64,000 nt of DNA from CAIJMI01 sp043798445 (GCA_043798445.1 JAZDOQ010000007.1:1-64000); one strand, 5' to 3'; shown: positions 42,198 to 50,758, counted from the first letter of the stretch. The notes: a model not told the origin generated them from the sequence alone. Numbers and translations: made by a program.

Positions 42198-42551
42198 CTA
42201 TATCTTAGACCTTGGATCTAATAGAATGGCTGCCATGAAGAAAAACAAAAGGAATAAAACTACCGCTACGACTACCTTTTCAAGTACAGACATCTCTTTC
42301 TTCTTTAATGTAATAGGAATTGATACTAAAAGAAAAATTTCGGCGACAAAAGAACCATAACCCAATAATGTAAAGATATTTTGAATAACTAATGGAAAAG
42401 AGGAGATGTCTTCTCTTACGTCTCCTAACAGGTCAAGAAAGGTGGGTATTTTTAGAATATCTTGAGTAATATCTTTCAGGAAATGAATCAAAACAAAAAT
42501 ATATAAAATTGGGAGTAATTTTCTCCATAATTTATATATTAATATTTTCAT
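42198..42551 (-). CDS. Small membrane protein, unknown
   Basis: 117 residues from MKILIYKLWRKLLPILYIFVLIHFL. It has three hydrophobic segments (about 10-25, 60-85 and 92-112) and a Lys-rich middle loop. No family recognised. The start overlaps the stop of the upstream gene as ATGA (42548-42551), so it is the last gene of the minus-strand operon 45884-42198. Confidence 0.65.
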   Translation of the reverse strand: MKILIYKLWRKLLPILYIFVLIHFLKDITQDILKIPTFLDLLGDVREDISSFPLVIQNIFTLLGYGSFVAEIFLLVSIPITLKKKEMSVLEKVVVAVVLFLLFFFMAAILLDPRSKI

Positions 42552-43516
42552 ACTCTTATTAATTTCTCTAGCCAAGGAATACTCTCATTTTGTCTTTTCC
42601 ACCACAGGTCTTCCCAAATATAGTGCACCGCCAGTTGTTTGTACTCACCAAATATATCAAAATGTTTGAGAATTTTTGCAACAGGTACAGGATTTTCAGG
42701 ATCAACATCAAAAAACACTTTAGAATAAATCTTTTGTTCCCAGGGAGAAACATGGTTAAAGAAATCCCAGTGATGAAATACGTCAAAAAGCAAATACCAA
42801 ACTGTTGCGGGTCCAACCCCATATAGTTTTAGCAACTCATTCATTTGAGTTTCCCTGTCCTTTTTTCTTAACTCCATTTCGTCCATTAAACCTTGAGCAA
42901 AATAATTGTCTATTTTCTTTATAGATTTGGCACGGTATCCCAGCTTTAGTGCTCTCAATTGGTCCTCGGTTATATTTTGCAATCTACCCGGCTTAAAGAA
43001 GCACCAAAGTTTTTTATCATCAAACTCCAGTTTGGTTCCATAATTTTCAAGAAGTGCCTTAAACATTTGAACTGATCGTCTAACAGTTGCATTTTGCAAA
43101 ACAATTCCGATGAGAAGATACTCATATAGAGAACTCGGGTGTCCTGGTTTCATCCCTTGCCACTTTTTTACGATGGGTCCGAGGATTTTATCGTTTTCAA
43201 ATTCTTTATAAAATGATGTTAAATCTAGTTCTAGGTTGTATTTATATTTGATTTCATCAATTAAGCTGTCAATAAATTCTTTATCCAGTTTATCTTCGGA
43301 ATAAATACTGATTTCAATTTTTGGATTTACAGTTGATCCGATATTTTTAAAGCGAATACCCAAACACTTATCTCTCCACGTCCAGGTTTGCCAACGATTT
43401 CCGACCTCCCACAGATTGTCGCCAGATGTAAAGTGATCTGGTTTGTGGAAAGTAGCATCAAAATTAAATGGAGTATTTGGAGTAACTTCTATTTGACATA
43501 CTTTTCGTAGTTTCAT
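42548..43516 (-). CDS. HhH-GPD DNA glycosylase-like protein (AlkA/OGG-like)
   Basis: 322 residues. The N-terminal 100 residues are beta-rich, as in AlkA/OGG1. The helical HhH-GPD domain has LIGIVLQNATVRRSVQMF, LRALKLGYRAKSIKKI and LLKLYGVGPATVWYLLF. The catalytic Asp expected after the HhH is not obvious: the region reads FFNHVSPWEQKIYS. It may be a base-excision glycosylase with altered chemistry or an inactive one. It is coupled by ATGA overlaps to the genes on both sides. Confidence 0.72.
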   Translation of the reverse strand: MKLRKVCQIEVTPNTPFNFDATFHKPDHFTSGDNLWEVGNRWQTWTWRDKCLGIRFKNIGSTVNPKIEISIYSEDKLDKEFIDSLIDEIKYKYNLELDLTSFYKEFENDKILGPIVKKWQGMKPGHPSSLYEYLLIGIVLQNATVRRSVQMFKALLENYGTKLEFDDKKLWCFFKPGRLQNITEDQLRALKLGYRAKSIKKIDNYFAQGLMDEMELRKKDRETQMNELLKLYGVGPATVWYLLFDVFHHWDFFNHVSPWEQKIYSKVFFDVDPENPVPVAKILKHFDIFGEYKQLAVHYIWEDLWWKRQNESIPWLEKLIRV

Positions 43517-43893
43517 ACTTTGACTTCAGATGAAAAAGTCAGCTGATAGTCTGGAATACCTAAATTCACTCCGTAATCTTTAACAGCATCATATTCTTTG
43601 GGGTTGTGTCTATTAACTTTAAACACTTTACCTCTAAAAATAACAAAGTGATAATTTTCATTTTTGTAATCGGCATACCATTCGTGTTCCGCATCTAAAC
43701 TACTACTAAGTTTTGCTGCAATTTCCCCAGCCGAAGTTTCAGAAATTTCTACAGTATGTAGCGTCCACTTCTTTAACCACGGGGTTTTGTGAGATGGCGT
43801 TACCTCTTCTACTTTTGTGGATATGATTTTTATATCATCAAGCAAATCTGTATTTTGAAGACTTTCTTCAATTATTATCCCTTTATAATTCAT
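43513..43893 (-). CDS. Conserved hypothetical protein
   Basis: 126 residues starting MNYKGIIIEESLQNTDLL, with the conserved-looking core TPWLKKWTLHTVEI and HEWYADYKNENYHFVIFRGKVFKV. I know similar proteins from archaea and Patescibacteria without an assigned function. The start ATG at 43893 overlaps the TGA of the decayed deaminase frame (ATGA), and its own end overlaps the glycosylase-like gene start by 4 nt. Confidence 0.75.
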   Translation of the reverse strand: MNYKGIIIEESLQNTDLLDDIKIISTKVEEVTPSHKTPWLKKWTLHTVEISETSAGEIAAKLSSSLDAEHEWYADYKNENYHFVIFRGKVFKVNRHNPKEYDAVKDYGVNLGIPDYQLTFSSEVKV

Positions 43894-44194
43894 AGGTTTT
43901 TTGCTTCCCACATTTTAACTAAATCAAGCATTTCTTGTTCAAAATCAGGAATAAATACGATCTCAATTTTATTGTTATTGCTCTCATTTAAAATCTTATT
44001 ATCGGTTAAACCTTCATAATAGAATTTCTTAACCATGCATGTTCTGTCGGGTCATTGAGTTTTCTACCAAGGCTAACACCTTCTGCGATTACTTTACCAT
44101 CTTTAACAACAATTGCTCCCGCAGGGAAACCACCTTCATCAACCGATTTTTTGGCTTGTTCAACAGCTAGTTTTAAATAATCTTTATCGTTCAT
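43890..44194 (-). pseudogene. Nucleoside deaminase with internal deletion and frameshift
   Basis: The 5' part encodes MNDKDYLKLAVEQAKKSV..GGFPAGAIVVKDGKVIAEG...DPTEHA, the N-terminus of a cytidine/guanine deaminase-like protein up to the zinc motif HAE. There it continues out of frame as WLRNSIMKV and stops at 44006. A different frame (44036-43890) then gives VKKFYYEGLTDNKIL...IEIVFIPDFEQEMLDLVKMWEAKNL, which looks like the C-terminus of the same family. The catalytic PCxxC middle is missing. The remnant still ends in an ATGA overlap with the next gene. Confidence 0.8.
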
Positions 44195-44197
44195 GTT

Positions 44198-45181
44198 TTA
44201 TTTTTCTAATACTGATATTTGGGATTTGGGTAGCCAATCCCTAGATATAAAATTCAATAAATCGTCAGCCGTTAGAGCTTCCATGTCATGTGCCATGCGG
44301 CCAGCTTTTTCATCTCCAAATTCCTTTTTGTCGATGATTAAGTATCCTCTACCAAGCGCTGAGATGAAATCTAACGATTCAATCGGCTGTACGATTTCAT
44401 CAGTAGAAACTTGTGTATCTCCCCAAGAAACCGCGGCTATAAACTCTATATTATTTGGAACATCGGATACATCTTTATGAATATCCACATGCGCTTGATA
44501 AAAAATATCTGTATTCAATTTTGCGTCACCTATCTGAACACGCTCTCTTGCCCAATCTGTATTTAAATGGTCATACCAAACTTTCAAAAACGGATGATCA
44601 TCTGTTCGGAATCTTCCTAGAGATCCAGAAAGTGACACAACTCTATTTATCCTTTTACACATTTCAGGTTCACTTATTGCATACTTAATTAACGAAAGTA
44701 TAAGTGCCAATGGACCGAATGAATGTCCGCACAAAGTAATTTGAGAAAAATATGGTACAAATGTTTCCAGAGCAACCAATGGCTCATTCAGCCAATCAGT
44801 TATTGAGTTTTCTAATTTACTTCCAAGAACAATTTGATTAAGTCTTTTTCCAATTTCCTGCCGTTCTTCACAATTTAGATAACCCGAAGAATATTTACCA
44901 TTTATCAAAGTCCCGTTATGTCTTGCCAAAAATACTGTATATCCATTTTCCAAAATTTTTGTCAACCACAATTGTTCAAATTGAGTCGAACCACCACCCG
45001 GAAATCCAGGCTCAAACAATATAAATTTATCTGTTTCTTTAAGGGGTAAGTAAATCTTTCCTTCGACTGTTCCTGATTTTTTTTGGAGAGTAACCCAATA
45101 AGAATTGGCGATGTCTTTATGATCTTTTAGTGGAATTATTTTGTCCTTTTCAACAACTTGTTTGAATTGGTTAATATTCAT
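44198..45181 (-). CDS. Alpha/beta-hydrolase-fold protein
   Basis: 327 residues. The nucleophile elbow is GHSFG (CGHSFGPLAL), preceded by FILFEPGFPGGGSTQFEQLWLTKILENGYTVFLARHNG, typical of the first strands and oxyanion region. A possible catalytic His is in GRMAHDMEAL near the end. The substrate is unknown. It lies 1 nt downstream of the SDR gene and 3 nt upstream of the deaminase remnant, in the same operon. Confidence 0.78.
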   Translation of the reverse strand: MNINQFKQVVEKDKIIPLKDHKDIANSYWVTLQKKSGTVEGKIYLPLKETDKFILFEPGFPGGGSTQFEQLWLTKILENGYTVFLARHNGTLINGKYSSGYLNCEERQEIGKRLNQIVLGSKLENSITDWLNEPLVALETFVPYFSQITLCGHSFGPLALILSLIKYAISEPEMCKRINRVVSLSGSLGRFRTDDHPFLKVWYDHLNTDWARERVQIGDAKLNTDIFYQAHVDIHKDVSDVPNNIEFIAAVSWGDTQVSTDEIVQPIESLDFISALGRGYLIIDKKEFGDEKAGRMAHDMEALTADDLLNFISRDWLPKSQISVLEK

Positions 45182-45182
45182 A

Positions 45183-45884
45183 TTAGTTTGATGTTTTAGT
45201 GTTTCTTTTGTTCAGTACAACATGGTCCATAATCATAGTCATGTCGCGCTCAATCATAAAAACAATTACTTCCGCAACTTTGTTTGTATCCATCCAATCT
45301 GTGTTTTCTTTAGGTTTACCTGCTTTCTCAAAAAGGGAGGTGTGCATTCCACCAGGATAGAAACCACTTACCTTTACATTCGTATTAGCCAAATCTTCTT
45401 TGAGAGAATCTGTAAATCCAGTAACCCCAAACTTGGATGCAACATATACAGCCTGATTACTTCGGCCTTTTAGTCCAGAAGTAGAGGAGATGTTAACTAT
45501 ATGTGCTTCATTCGATTTTAATAGTTTGGGTAAGAAAGCTTTGGTGGAAAGAATTACACCTTTTAAATTTATATCAATTGCATCAGATATTTCTTTTTCA
45601 GTATTGTCGATTACCGAACCTTCGATCCAAATTCCAGCGGCATTAATTAAAACATCTACACGTTCTAAATCATCGGCTATTTTTTGAATTTCATTTAGTT
45701 TGCTAACGTCAGCAGAAGATCCTTTAACATTATTACCCAATGACTTTACTGCATTTTCGATTTTGTTCTTATCTCGTCCGATAATAAAAACATTAGAGCC
45801 TTTGTTTATAAACAATTTTGCCAAAGAGAAACCAAGACCATCTGAGCCACCTGTAATAACGACAGTTTTGTCTTTTAGTTTCAT
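45183..45884 (-). CDS. Short-chain dehydrogenase/reductase (SDR)
   Basis: 233 residues. The cofactor motif TGGSDGLG is near the N-terminus, NAAG (INAAGIW) follows, the catalytic Ser is in ISSTSGL, and Tyr/Lys are in YVASK. FYPGGMHTSLF is the usual end of the core. First gene of a minus-strand operon with the hydrolase, deaminase remnant, unknown protein, glycosylase-like and membrane protein genes. Substrate not predictable. Confidence 0.9.
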   Translation of the reverse strand: MKLKDKTVVITGGSDGLGFSLAKLFINKGSNVFIIGRDKNKIENAVKSLGNNVKGSSADVSKLNEIQKIADDLERVDVLINAAGIWIEGSVIDNTEKEISDAIDINLKGVILSTKAFLPKLLKSNEAHIVNISSTSGLKGRSNQAVYVASKFGVTGFTDSLKEDLANTNVKVSGFYPGGMHTSLFEKAGKPKENTDWMDTNKVAEVIVFMIERDMTMIMDHVVLNKRNTKTSN

Positions 45885-46128
45885 AACTGTATTTTACTCA
45901 AAACGACGAGGAAATGGAACTATCGTTAACTTATGGGGAAATGTTAAAAGAAATCCTTTGGAAAAGTTCTGAGTGCTTTTGCTATTTTGTTGATTACCTC
46001 GACACCCTTTTATACTGTCTCATTTGTCTCGTCTAGCCTTGATGTGAGACAATCAGTTATAGGGATAAGAAGGTCCTGACTGGCATGCTCAGCCAGGATC
46101 AAATTGATAAAGATTGGAGGTGATACTA
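45885..46128 (+). promoter_or_regulatory. Divergent intergenic region with upstream module (repeat copy D)
   Basis: No gene. 46022-46093 begins ATTTGTCTCGTCTAGCCT, can form a GTCTCA...TGAGAC stem, has TTATAG as a possible -10 (46056-46061), and ends in short repeat copy D (46071-46093) with hairpin CTGGC-ATGCTCA-GCCAG. It parallels 39986-40053. GGAGGTGA (46115-46122) is the ribosome binding site of the next gene. Confidence 0.5.
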
Positions 46129-46380
46129 ATGGCGGAAGAAAAACCAATCGGGAAAGTTATCCACTATTACGATAATATTAATGTTGCAATTGTGAAACTT
46201 GAAAAAAAGCTGTCTGTCGGTAAAACAATAAAATTCGTGAAAGGGGATAATGTTTTTGAACAAACCGTGGAATCGATGGAAAAGGAGCATGGGAAGCTTA
46301 TCGACGCAAAACTAGGCGATGAAGTAGGTATCAAAGTTGACCAAATAGCTAAAGTGGGAACTTTGGTGTACGCCGTGTAA
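46129..46380 (+). CDS. Translation elongation factor-like protein (EF-Tu domain 2-like)
   Basis: 83 residues from MAEEKPIGKVIHYYDNINVAIVKLEKKLSVGKTIKFVKGD. The sequence fits a stand-alone beta-barrel like domain 2 of translational GTPases, a small family known from archaea and Patescibacteria; there is no GTPase domain. ATG 46129 is chosen for its GGAGGTGA; an upstream in-frame ATG at 46114 lies inside that site. Role unknown; it may bind RNA or the ribosome. Confidence 0.75.
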   Translation: MAEEKPIGKVIHYYDNINVAIVKLEKKLSVGKTIKFVKGDNVFEQTVESMEKEHGKLIDAKLGDEVGIKVDQIAKVGTLVYAV

Positions 46381-46426
46381 CGTGCTGGGTGAGGTGGGAC
46401 CGTATTTTTGTTGTTCAGATTCAGAC

Positions 46427-46453
46427 AAAAGGAAATCTTTCGACTTCCTTTTT
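46427..46453 (+). terminator. Intrinsic terminator
   Basis: AAAAGGAA (46427-46434) pairs with TTCCTTTT (46445-46452), with a 10-nt loop and five T. It ends the transcript of the EF-Tu-domain-like gene 47 nt after its stop. Confidence 0.7.
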
Positions 46454-46733
46454 GTGATGATGCGAGTTGAGGTGAGCAAATTTGTGTATAAAGCGCACCA
46501 GAGCTTCATAATATCCCATCATTAGGTAAAATCGGTCATCTATGGTATACTACCAATTAATTGCAGATGGTATGTAAATACTTCTGCTTACATATTGATA
46601 GGTTTTAAGTTAGAGATAAAAGATACCCCAATTTTTCAAATTTTGTATCTTCATTCCCACTTTTTTCACTTTTCATTTCTAAGCAGTAGTATTCGTGTAT
46701 CATCACAAGATTTACCGAAGGAAAGGAGAAAAT
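46454..46733 (+). promoter_or_regulatory. Promoter and long structured leader of the RRM gene
   Basis: No gene. TATACT (46546-46551) is a good -10 box and gives a leader of about 175 nt. TATGTAA/TTACATA (46571-46577 with 46588-46594) and AAGATAC/GTATCTT further on (about 46619-46652) can form hairpins. A long structured leader before an RRM/DEAD-box pair recalls cold-shock mRNAs. The leader ends in AAGGAAAGGAG. Confidence 0.5.
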
Positions 46734-46991
46734 ATGACAAATAAATTATTTATCGGAAATTTGGAATACTCAACAACTGACGCACAGTTAACAGAGCTTT
46801 TTTCCACATTCGGGACAGTCGTATCTGCGAAAGTTATCGTGGATAGAATGTCCGGTATGGGAAAAGGATTTGCTTTCGTTGAAATGGAAACACCAGAAAT
46901 TGCAGCAGCAGCTATGGCTAAACTTGATGGTTCATCATTTGCTAGTCGATCACTCGTCGTAAAAGAAGCAAAACCTCAAGAACGGAGATAA
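46734..46991 (+). CDS. RNA-binding protein with a single RRM
   Basis: 85 residues. RNP2 is LFIGNL and RNP1 is GKGFAFVEM, with the spacing of a canonical RRM, and no glycine-rich tail. ATG 46734 follows AAAGGAGAAAAT. Similar small RRM proteins of cyanobacteria and Patescibacteria are often cold-induced RNA chaperones. The DEAD-box helicase gene starts 1 nt after its stop, suggesting joint action on structured RNA. Confidence 0.92.
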   Translation: MTNKLFIGNLEYSTTDAQLTELFSTFGTVVSAKVIVDRMSGMGKGFAFVEMETPEIAAAAMAKLDGSSFASRSLVVKEAKPQERR

Positions 46992-46992
46992 T

Positions 46993-48165
46993 ATGCAAGG
47001 ATTTAATAACAAACATCAACAAAACCGCGGATTCCTCGGAAATGGGAATGGTCGGCGTGGGATAAAACGATTAAATCCAAATCTCTTTATCAAAAAAGCA
47101 ACTGATGTCGCCACTCAGGTTGAGTATGTGGCATCTGCACGATTTGCTGACTATGCAATTAGCGACAAGATAAAGCGGAACATTGAGGAACATGGATATA
47201 CAATTCCGACAGCTATTCAGGAAAAATCAATTCCTGAAATTCTTTTAGGACGCGATGTTATCGGTATTGCTAATACCGGTACAGGTAAAACTGCCGCGTT
47301 TCTCATTACGCTTATTAACAAATGTATGCTCGATCATAATCAGCGGGTATTGATCGTTGTTCCAACACGGGAACTAGCATGCCAGATCCGGGATGAGTTT
47401 TTCATCTTCGGGCGGGGAACAGGACTCGATGTTACTGCCATCATCGGTGGTGCAAACATTCAGAGACAGAAATATGCCCTTCGCAGGAATCCGCATTTCG
47501 TCATCGGAACTCCAGGAAGACTGACAGACTTGGTCGATCGAGGAGAATTGAATTTAAATCTGTTTGGCAATGTCGTTCTTGATGAAGTTGACCGGATGGT
47601 TGATATTGGATTTATCAAAGATATCAAGTATCTCGTTTCCTATCTTCCGAAGGTCCGTCAGTCATTGTTCTTCTCAGCTACCGTTGATGGTAGAACACAG
47701 GAAATATTACGGGAATTCGTTACCAATCCGGTAACAGTATCGGTAAAACAGCAAAATACCGTCGAACATATTGATCAAAACATTGTGCATACTGGAGGTA
47801 AAGTAAAAATTGAAGTCCTGCACGATCTTCTTATTCAACCGGGATTTGATAAGGTTATTATCTTTGGTCGAACCAAATGGGGGATGGATAAGTTGTCACA
47901 CGCATTAGTTGATCGTGGTTTTAAAACAGCAACGATTCATGGAAATAAATCACAGGGGCAAAGACAGCGGGCGCTGTCTGAATTTAAAAATAATAGGCAA
48001 AACATATTAATTGCTACAGATGTTGCTGCACGGGGAATCGATATTGATGGTGTGACACATGTTATTAATTATGACGCACCGGAAACCTATGATGATTATA
48101 TTCATAGAATCGGAAGAACAGGGAGAGCCGGAAAACAAGGAATTGCCTTAACATTTGTTGATTAA
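46993..48165 (+). CDS. DEAD-box RNA helicase
   Basis: 390 residues. The motifs are: Q motif (YTIPTAIQEKSIPEIL), I (ANTGTGKT), Ia (PTRELACQ), II as DEVD (VVLDEVDRM), III (SAT), IV (VIIFGRT), V (ATDVAARGIDI) and VI (YIHRIGRTGRAGKQG). The C-terminus ends right after motif VI without an RNA-binding extension. The usual DEAD tetrapeptide is DEVD. It is co-transcribed with the RRM protein, perhaps for mRNA decay with RNase Y or ribosome assembly. Confidence 0.93.
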   Translation: MQGFNNKHQQNRGFLGNGNGRRGIKRLNPNLFIKKATDVATQVEYVASARFADYAISDKIKRNIEEHGYTIPTAIQEKSIPEILLGRDVIGIANTGTGKTAAFLITLINKCMLDHNQRVLIVVPTRELACQIRDEFFIFGRGTGLDVTAIIGGANIQRQKYALRRNPHFVIGTPGRLTDLVDRGELNLNLFGNVVLDEVDRMVDIGFIKDIKYLVSYLPKVRQSLFFSATVDGRTQEILREFVTNPVTVSVKQQNTVEHIDQNIVHTGGKVKIEVLHDLLIQPGFDKVIIFGRTKWGMDKLSHALVDRGFKTATIHGNKSQGQRQRALSEFKNNRQNILIATDVAARGIDIDGVTHVINYDAPETYDDYIHRIGRTGRAGKQGIALTFVD

Positions 48166-48177
48166 CACACTATTAGT

Positions 48178-49389
48178 ATGAACATTTTATTTATCAGCCC
48201 TAATTCCCCAAAAGAAAGTGTTGGTGGAATCGAACGGTACATTACCAATTTAATTAATTACTACAAAGATAGGTCAGATGCCGGTGTGTATTTGATCTTG
48301 CCAACAACGGGAGAAACAAAAGTCGAACAAGAAGGTAGCGTCACTATATATTACGATAAAAGCTTTTCAGTTCCCCGACAACCAGAACGTCACAAGAAAC
48401 AAATCACGAAAAATGCACGTGTGTTTTCAACGCTCGTTGAAATAATTATTAAAGACAAAAAGATCGATATCATTTGCGCAGAGAATTTGGCAATAGGTAC
48501 GCCTGCTATATATAGTTTACTGTTAAATATGATTGCCTCTCAATATCAAATCCTTCTCGTGTTGCGGCTTCATTCATTCCCAGTAACTGAACTTCAAAAA
48601 GAACTCGTAAATCAACTGATGTGGAGTAGGGTAAGCTGCGTGAGCAAGAGCGTTGCTGGTGATTGTTTCCAAAAGGGGACTGATATCGATATATTATCAA
48701 CCGACTATTTAGGAGTGAATACAAGCGAGTTTACGGATGGTAAAGTTGGAAAAGGTCTGCTTAAGAAAGAATTGGGAATGAATGACAACGCAAAAATTAT
48801 TTTAACTGCTACACGAATTATTGCAGGATCATTTACTATTCTTCGGGAGAAAGGTGTTATTAACTTAATCAAAGCTTTTTCCAAAATGCATACACGCTAC
48901 CCGAGTTGGCGATTACTGATTGCCGTCGGAATACCTCCTGAAAGTTTAAAAAATGAATTTGAACAATCACTTGAAATGTTGATGGGGTATATTAAGCTTC
49001 ACGGTATTGAAAAGCAAGCTATCGTAAAGACATTTCCTCTTGAGGATATGCCAAAGGTATACAAAGAATCAGATGTATTTGTCTTAACATCTGAAAATGA
49101 AACATTCGGGCAGGTGTTTATTGAAGCCATGAGCTGTGGTATCCCTGTTATTGGTACAAAAGTGGGTGGAATACCGGAAATTATCAGTGATTCATATAAT
49201 GGGTATTTAGTCCAACCTGATGATGCAAGTATTCTTGCACAACGGATTGAAAAGCTGATGAATGATACAGATCTTCGGGGAAAATTCATAAAGGGAGGTA
49301 TAAAAACAGTAAAAAGCAATTTCACTGCTGAAAGGCAATTTGCTGAATTCCATGCAATGTTGGCGGCTACAGCTATCGATCACAGCTAA
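48178..49389 (+). CDS. Glycosyltransferase, GT4-type (GT-B fold)
   Basis: 403 residues. The N-terminal SPNSPKESVGGIERYITNL is the acceptor-side glycine-rich loop. The C-terminal donor domain has ILTATRIIAGSFTILREKGVINLIKAF, LPKVYKESDVFVLTSENETFGQVFIEAMSCGIPVIGTKVGGIPEII (the EX7E pattern) and NGYLVQPDD. Probably cytoplasmic and acting in envelope polysaccharide or glycolipid synthesis; the sugar is unknown. It starts 12 nt after the helicase gene but is functionally unrelated. Confidence 0.88.
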   Translation: MNILFISPNSPKESVGGIERYITNLINYYKDRSDAGVYLILPTTGETKVEQEGSVTIYYDKSFSVPRQPERHKKQITKNARVFSTLVEIIIKDKKIDIICAENLAIGTPAIYSLLLNMIASQYQILLVLRLHSFPVTELQKELVNQLMWSRVSCVSKSVAGDCFQKGTDIDILSTDYLGVNTSEFTDGKVGKGLLKKELGMNDNAKIILTATRIIAGSFTILREKGVINLIKAFSKMHTRYPSWRLLIAVGIPPESLKNEFEQSLEMLMGYIKLHGIEKQAIVKTFPLEDMPKVYKESDVFVLTSENETFGQVFIEAMSCGIPVIGTKVGGIPEIISDSYNGYLVQPDDASILAQRIEKLMNDTDLRGKFIKGGIKTVKSNFTAERQFAEFHAMLAATAIDHS

Positions 49390-49418
49390 CAGTAATTCTG
49401 TGGTATCATTGCATAGAT

Positions 49419-50162
49419 ATGGATACACTTTTGTACATCATCTTTGCAAACTTCGTTATTAGTTTAGGCGGATTGGTGGGAGTATTTACTCTATCAATCA
49501 AAGAATCTAAATTATCCCGCATTTTGATGCTTCTTGTGTCATTATCAGCTGGAGCATTGATGGGTGGAGCGTTCTTACATTTGTTGCCGGAAGCCGTTGA
49601 ACTTCTTGATGTGAATACGGTATTTACTATTGTTCTTATTTCATTTGTCACTTTTTTCTTTATAGAGAAATTGCTCCATTGGAGACATTGTCACAAAGGA
49701 CATTGCGACGTACATACATTTGGATCCATGAATCTCATTGGAGATTCTATTCATAATTTTATTGACGGTCTTATCATCGCAGCTACATTTTTAACTGATA
49801 TCAGGCTTGGTATTGTGACAACGCTTACCGTTGCACTCCATGAGATCCCGCAGGAAATTGGTGATTTTGGAGTACTTCTTTATTCAGGATTTGGAAAGAA
49901 AAAAGCACTCATTGCAAATTTTCTGGTTGCACTCATTGCAATATTTGGTGGGGTTGTCGGTTATTTTCTTTCTTTTTATGCTGAACATTTCATTACATAT
50001 CTTCTTCCTTTTGCAGCAGGAGGATTTATCTATATTGCGGCTTCCGACCTAATGCCTGAAATTCGAAAAGAGCAGAGCCTGAAAAAGTCTATTGTGTCGT
50101 TTGGATTTTTTCTACTTGGTATTGGAATCATGGTTCTTACTAAAAAATTCGGAGCCGAATAA
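49419..50162 (+). CDS. ZIP family metal transporter
   Basis: 247 residues with about eight helices. The metal-binding helices are HNFIDGLIIAATF and HEIPQEIGDFGVLLYSGF, the ZIP signature. A His-rich loop (HWRRHCHKGHC-like) lies between helices 3 and 4. It likely imports zinc or another divalent cation. 3 nt before engB. Confidence 0.93.
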   Translation: MDTLLYIIFANFVISLGGLVGVFTLSIKESKLSRILMLLVSLSAGALMGGAFLHLLPEAVELLDVNTVFTIVLISFVTFFFIEKLLHWRHCHKGHCDVHTFGSMNLIGDSIHNFIDGLIIAATFLTDIRLGIVTTLTVALHEIPQEIGDFGVLLYSGFGKKKALIANFLVALIAIFGGVVGYFLSFYAEHFITYLLPFAAGGFIYIAASDLMPEIRKEQSLKKSIVSFGFFLLGIGIMVLTKKFGAE

Positions 50163-50165
50163 ATC

Positions 50166-50738
50166 ATGACAATTACTTCAGCGTTATTTGTAAAAAGCAT
50201 TAATGGTACAGATAAGATTTTGTACGACGGAAAATTTCAGGTGGCATTCGTTGGAAGATCGAATGTCGGAAAATCCAGTTGTATCAATTCCCTTGTCCAC
50301 GAAAAACTTGCACGTTCAAGTAAAGCACCCGGAAAGACAAAACACTTGGATATTTTTTTGATTAATAACAAATTTTATTTTGTTGATTTTCCGGGATACG
50401 GATTCGCGCATGCCTCGGGTGATGAGCGGGAACGGTATAGAAAAATGATGATGTGGTATTTTGAATTTTCCGAAGTGAAACGGAGAACTGTTATTCATAT
50501 CGTCGATAGTGTTGTCGGAATGACAGCGTTTGATTTACAGATGGTTGAATACCTGGAAAAATTGAATATTGACCGAGTTATTATTGCAAACAAAATTGAT
50601 AAACTGTCAAAGCAGGAACAACGAATACATATTGACGAAATTGTGAAACAAGTCGGTGGTGCAGCGGTTATTCCATATAGTACAAAAACAAATGAAGGTC
50701 GAAGTTCTTTACTTTCAATTCTTGAGCACATGGTATGA
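50166..50738 (+). CDS. engB: Ribosome biogenesis GTP-binding protein EngB (YsxC/YihA)
   Basis: GTPase for 50S assembly. G1 is GRSNVGKSS, the SxxPGKT region is SSKAPGKTKHLDIFLIN, G3 is VDFPGYGFA and G4 is NKID. 190 residues, typical. It follows the ZIP gene closely. Its 3' side faces the oppositely oriented cohesin-protein gene. Confidence 0.94.
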   Translation: MTITSALFVKSINGTDKILYDGKFQVAFVGRSNVGKSSCINSLVHEKLARSSKAPGKTKHLDIFLINNKFYFVDFPGYGFAHASGDERERYRKMMMWYFEFSEVKRRTVIHIVDSVVGMTAFDLQMVEYLEKLNIDRVIIANKIDKLSKQEQRIHIDEIVKQVGGAAVIPYSTKTNEGRSSLLSILEHMV

Positions 50739-50758
50739 AAGACATGATTGTCATTTTT

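Noticed and set aside
42005..42360. Two overlapping plus-strand small proteins
   Set aside because: No ribosome binding site, no family resemblance, and one overlaps the minus-strand membrane protein gene. Treated as non-coding.
38053..46093. Integron-like gene cassette array
   Set aside because: Single genes separated by repeats look cassette-like, but I found no GTTRRRY/RYYYAAC core sites and there is no integrase gene in the window. I therefore report only the repeats.
46022..46128. A known riboswitch upstream of the EF-Tu-domain-like gene
   Set aside because: The small hairpins do not match the conserved cores of fluoride, preQ1, guanidine, SAM, TPP or cobalamin riboswitches that I know.
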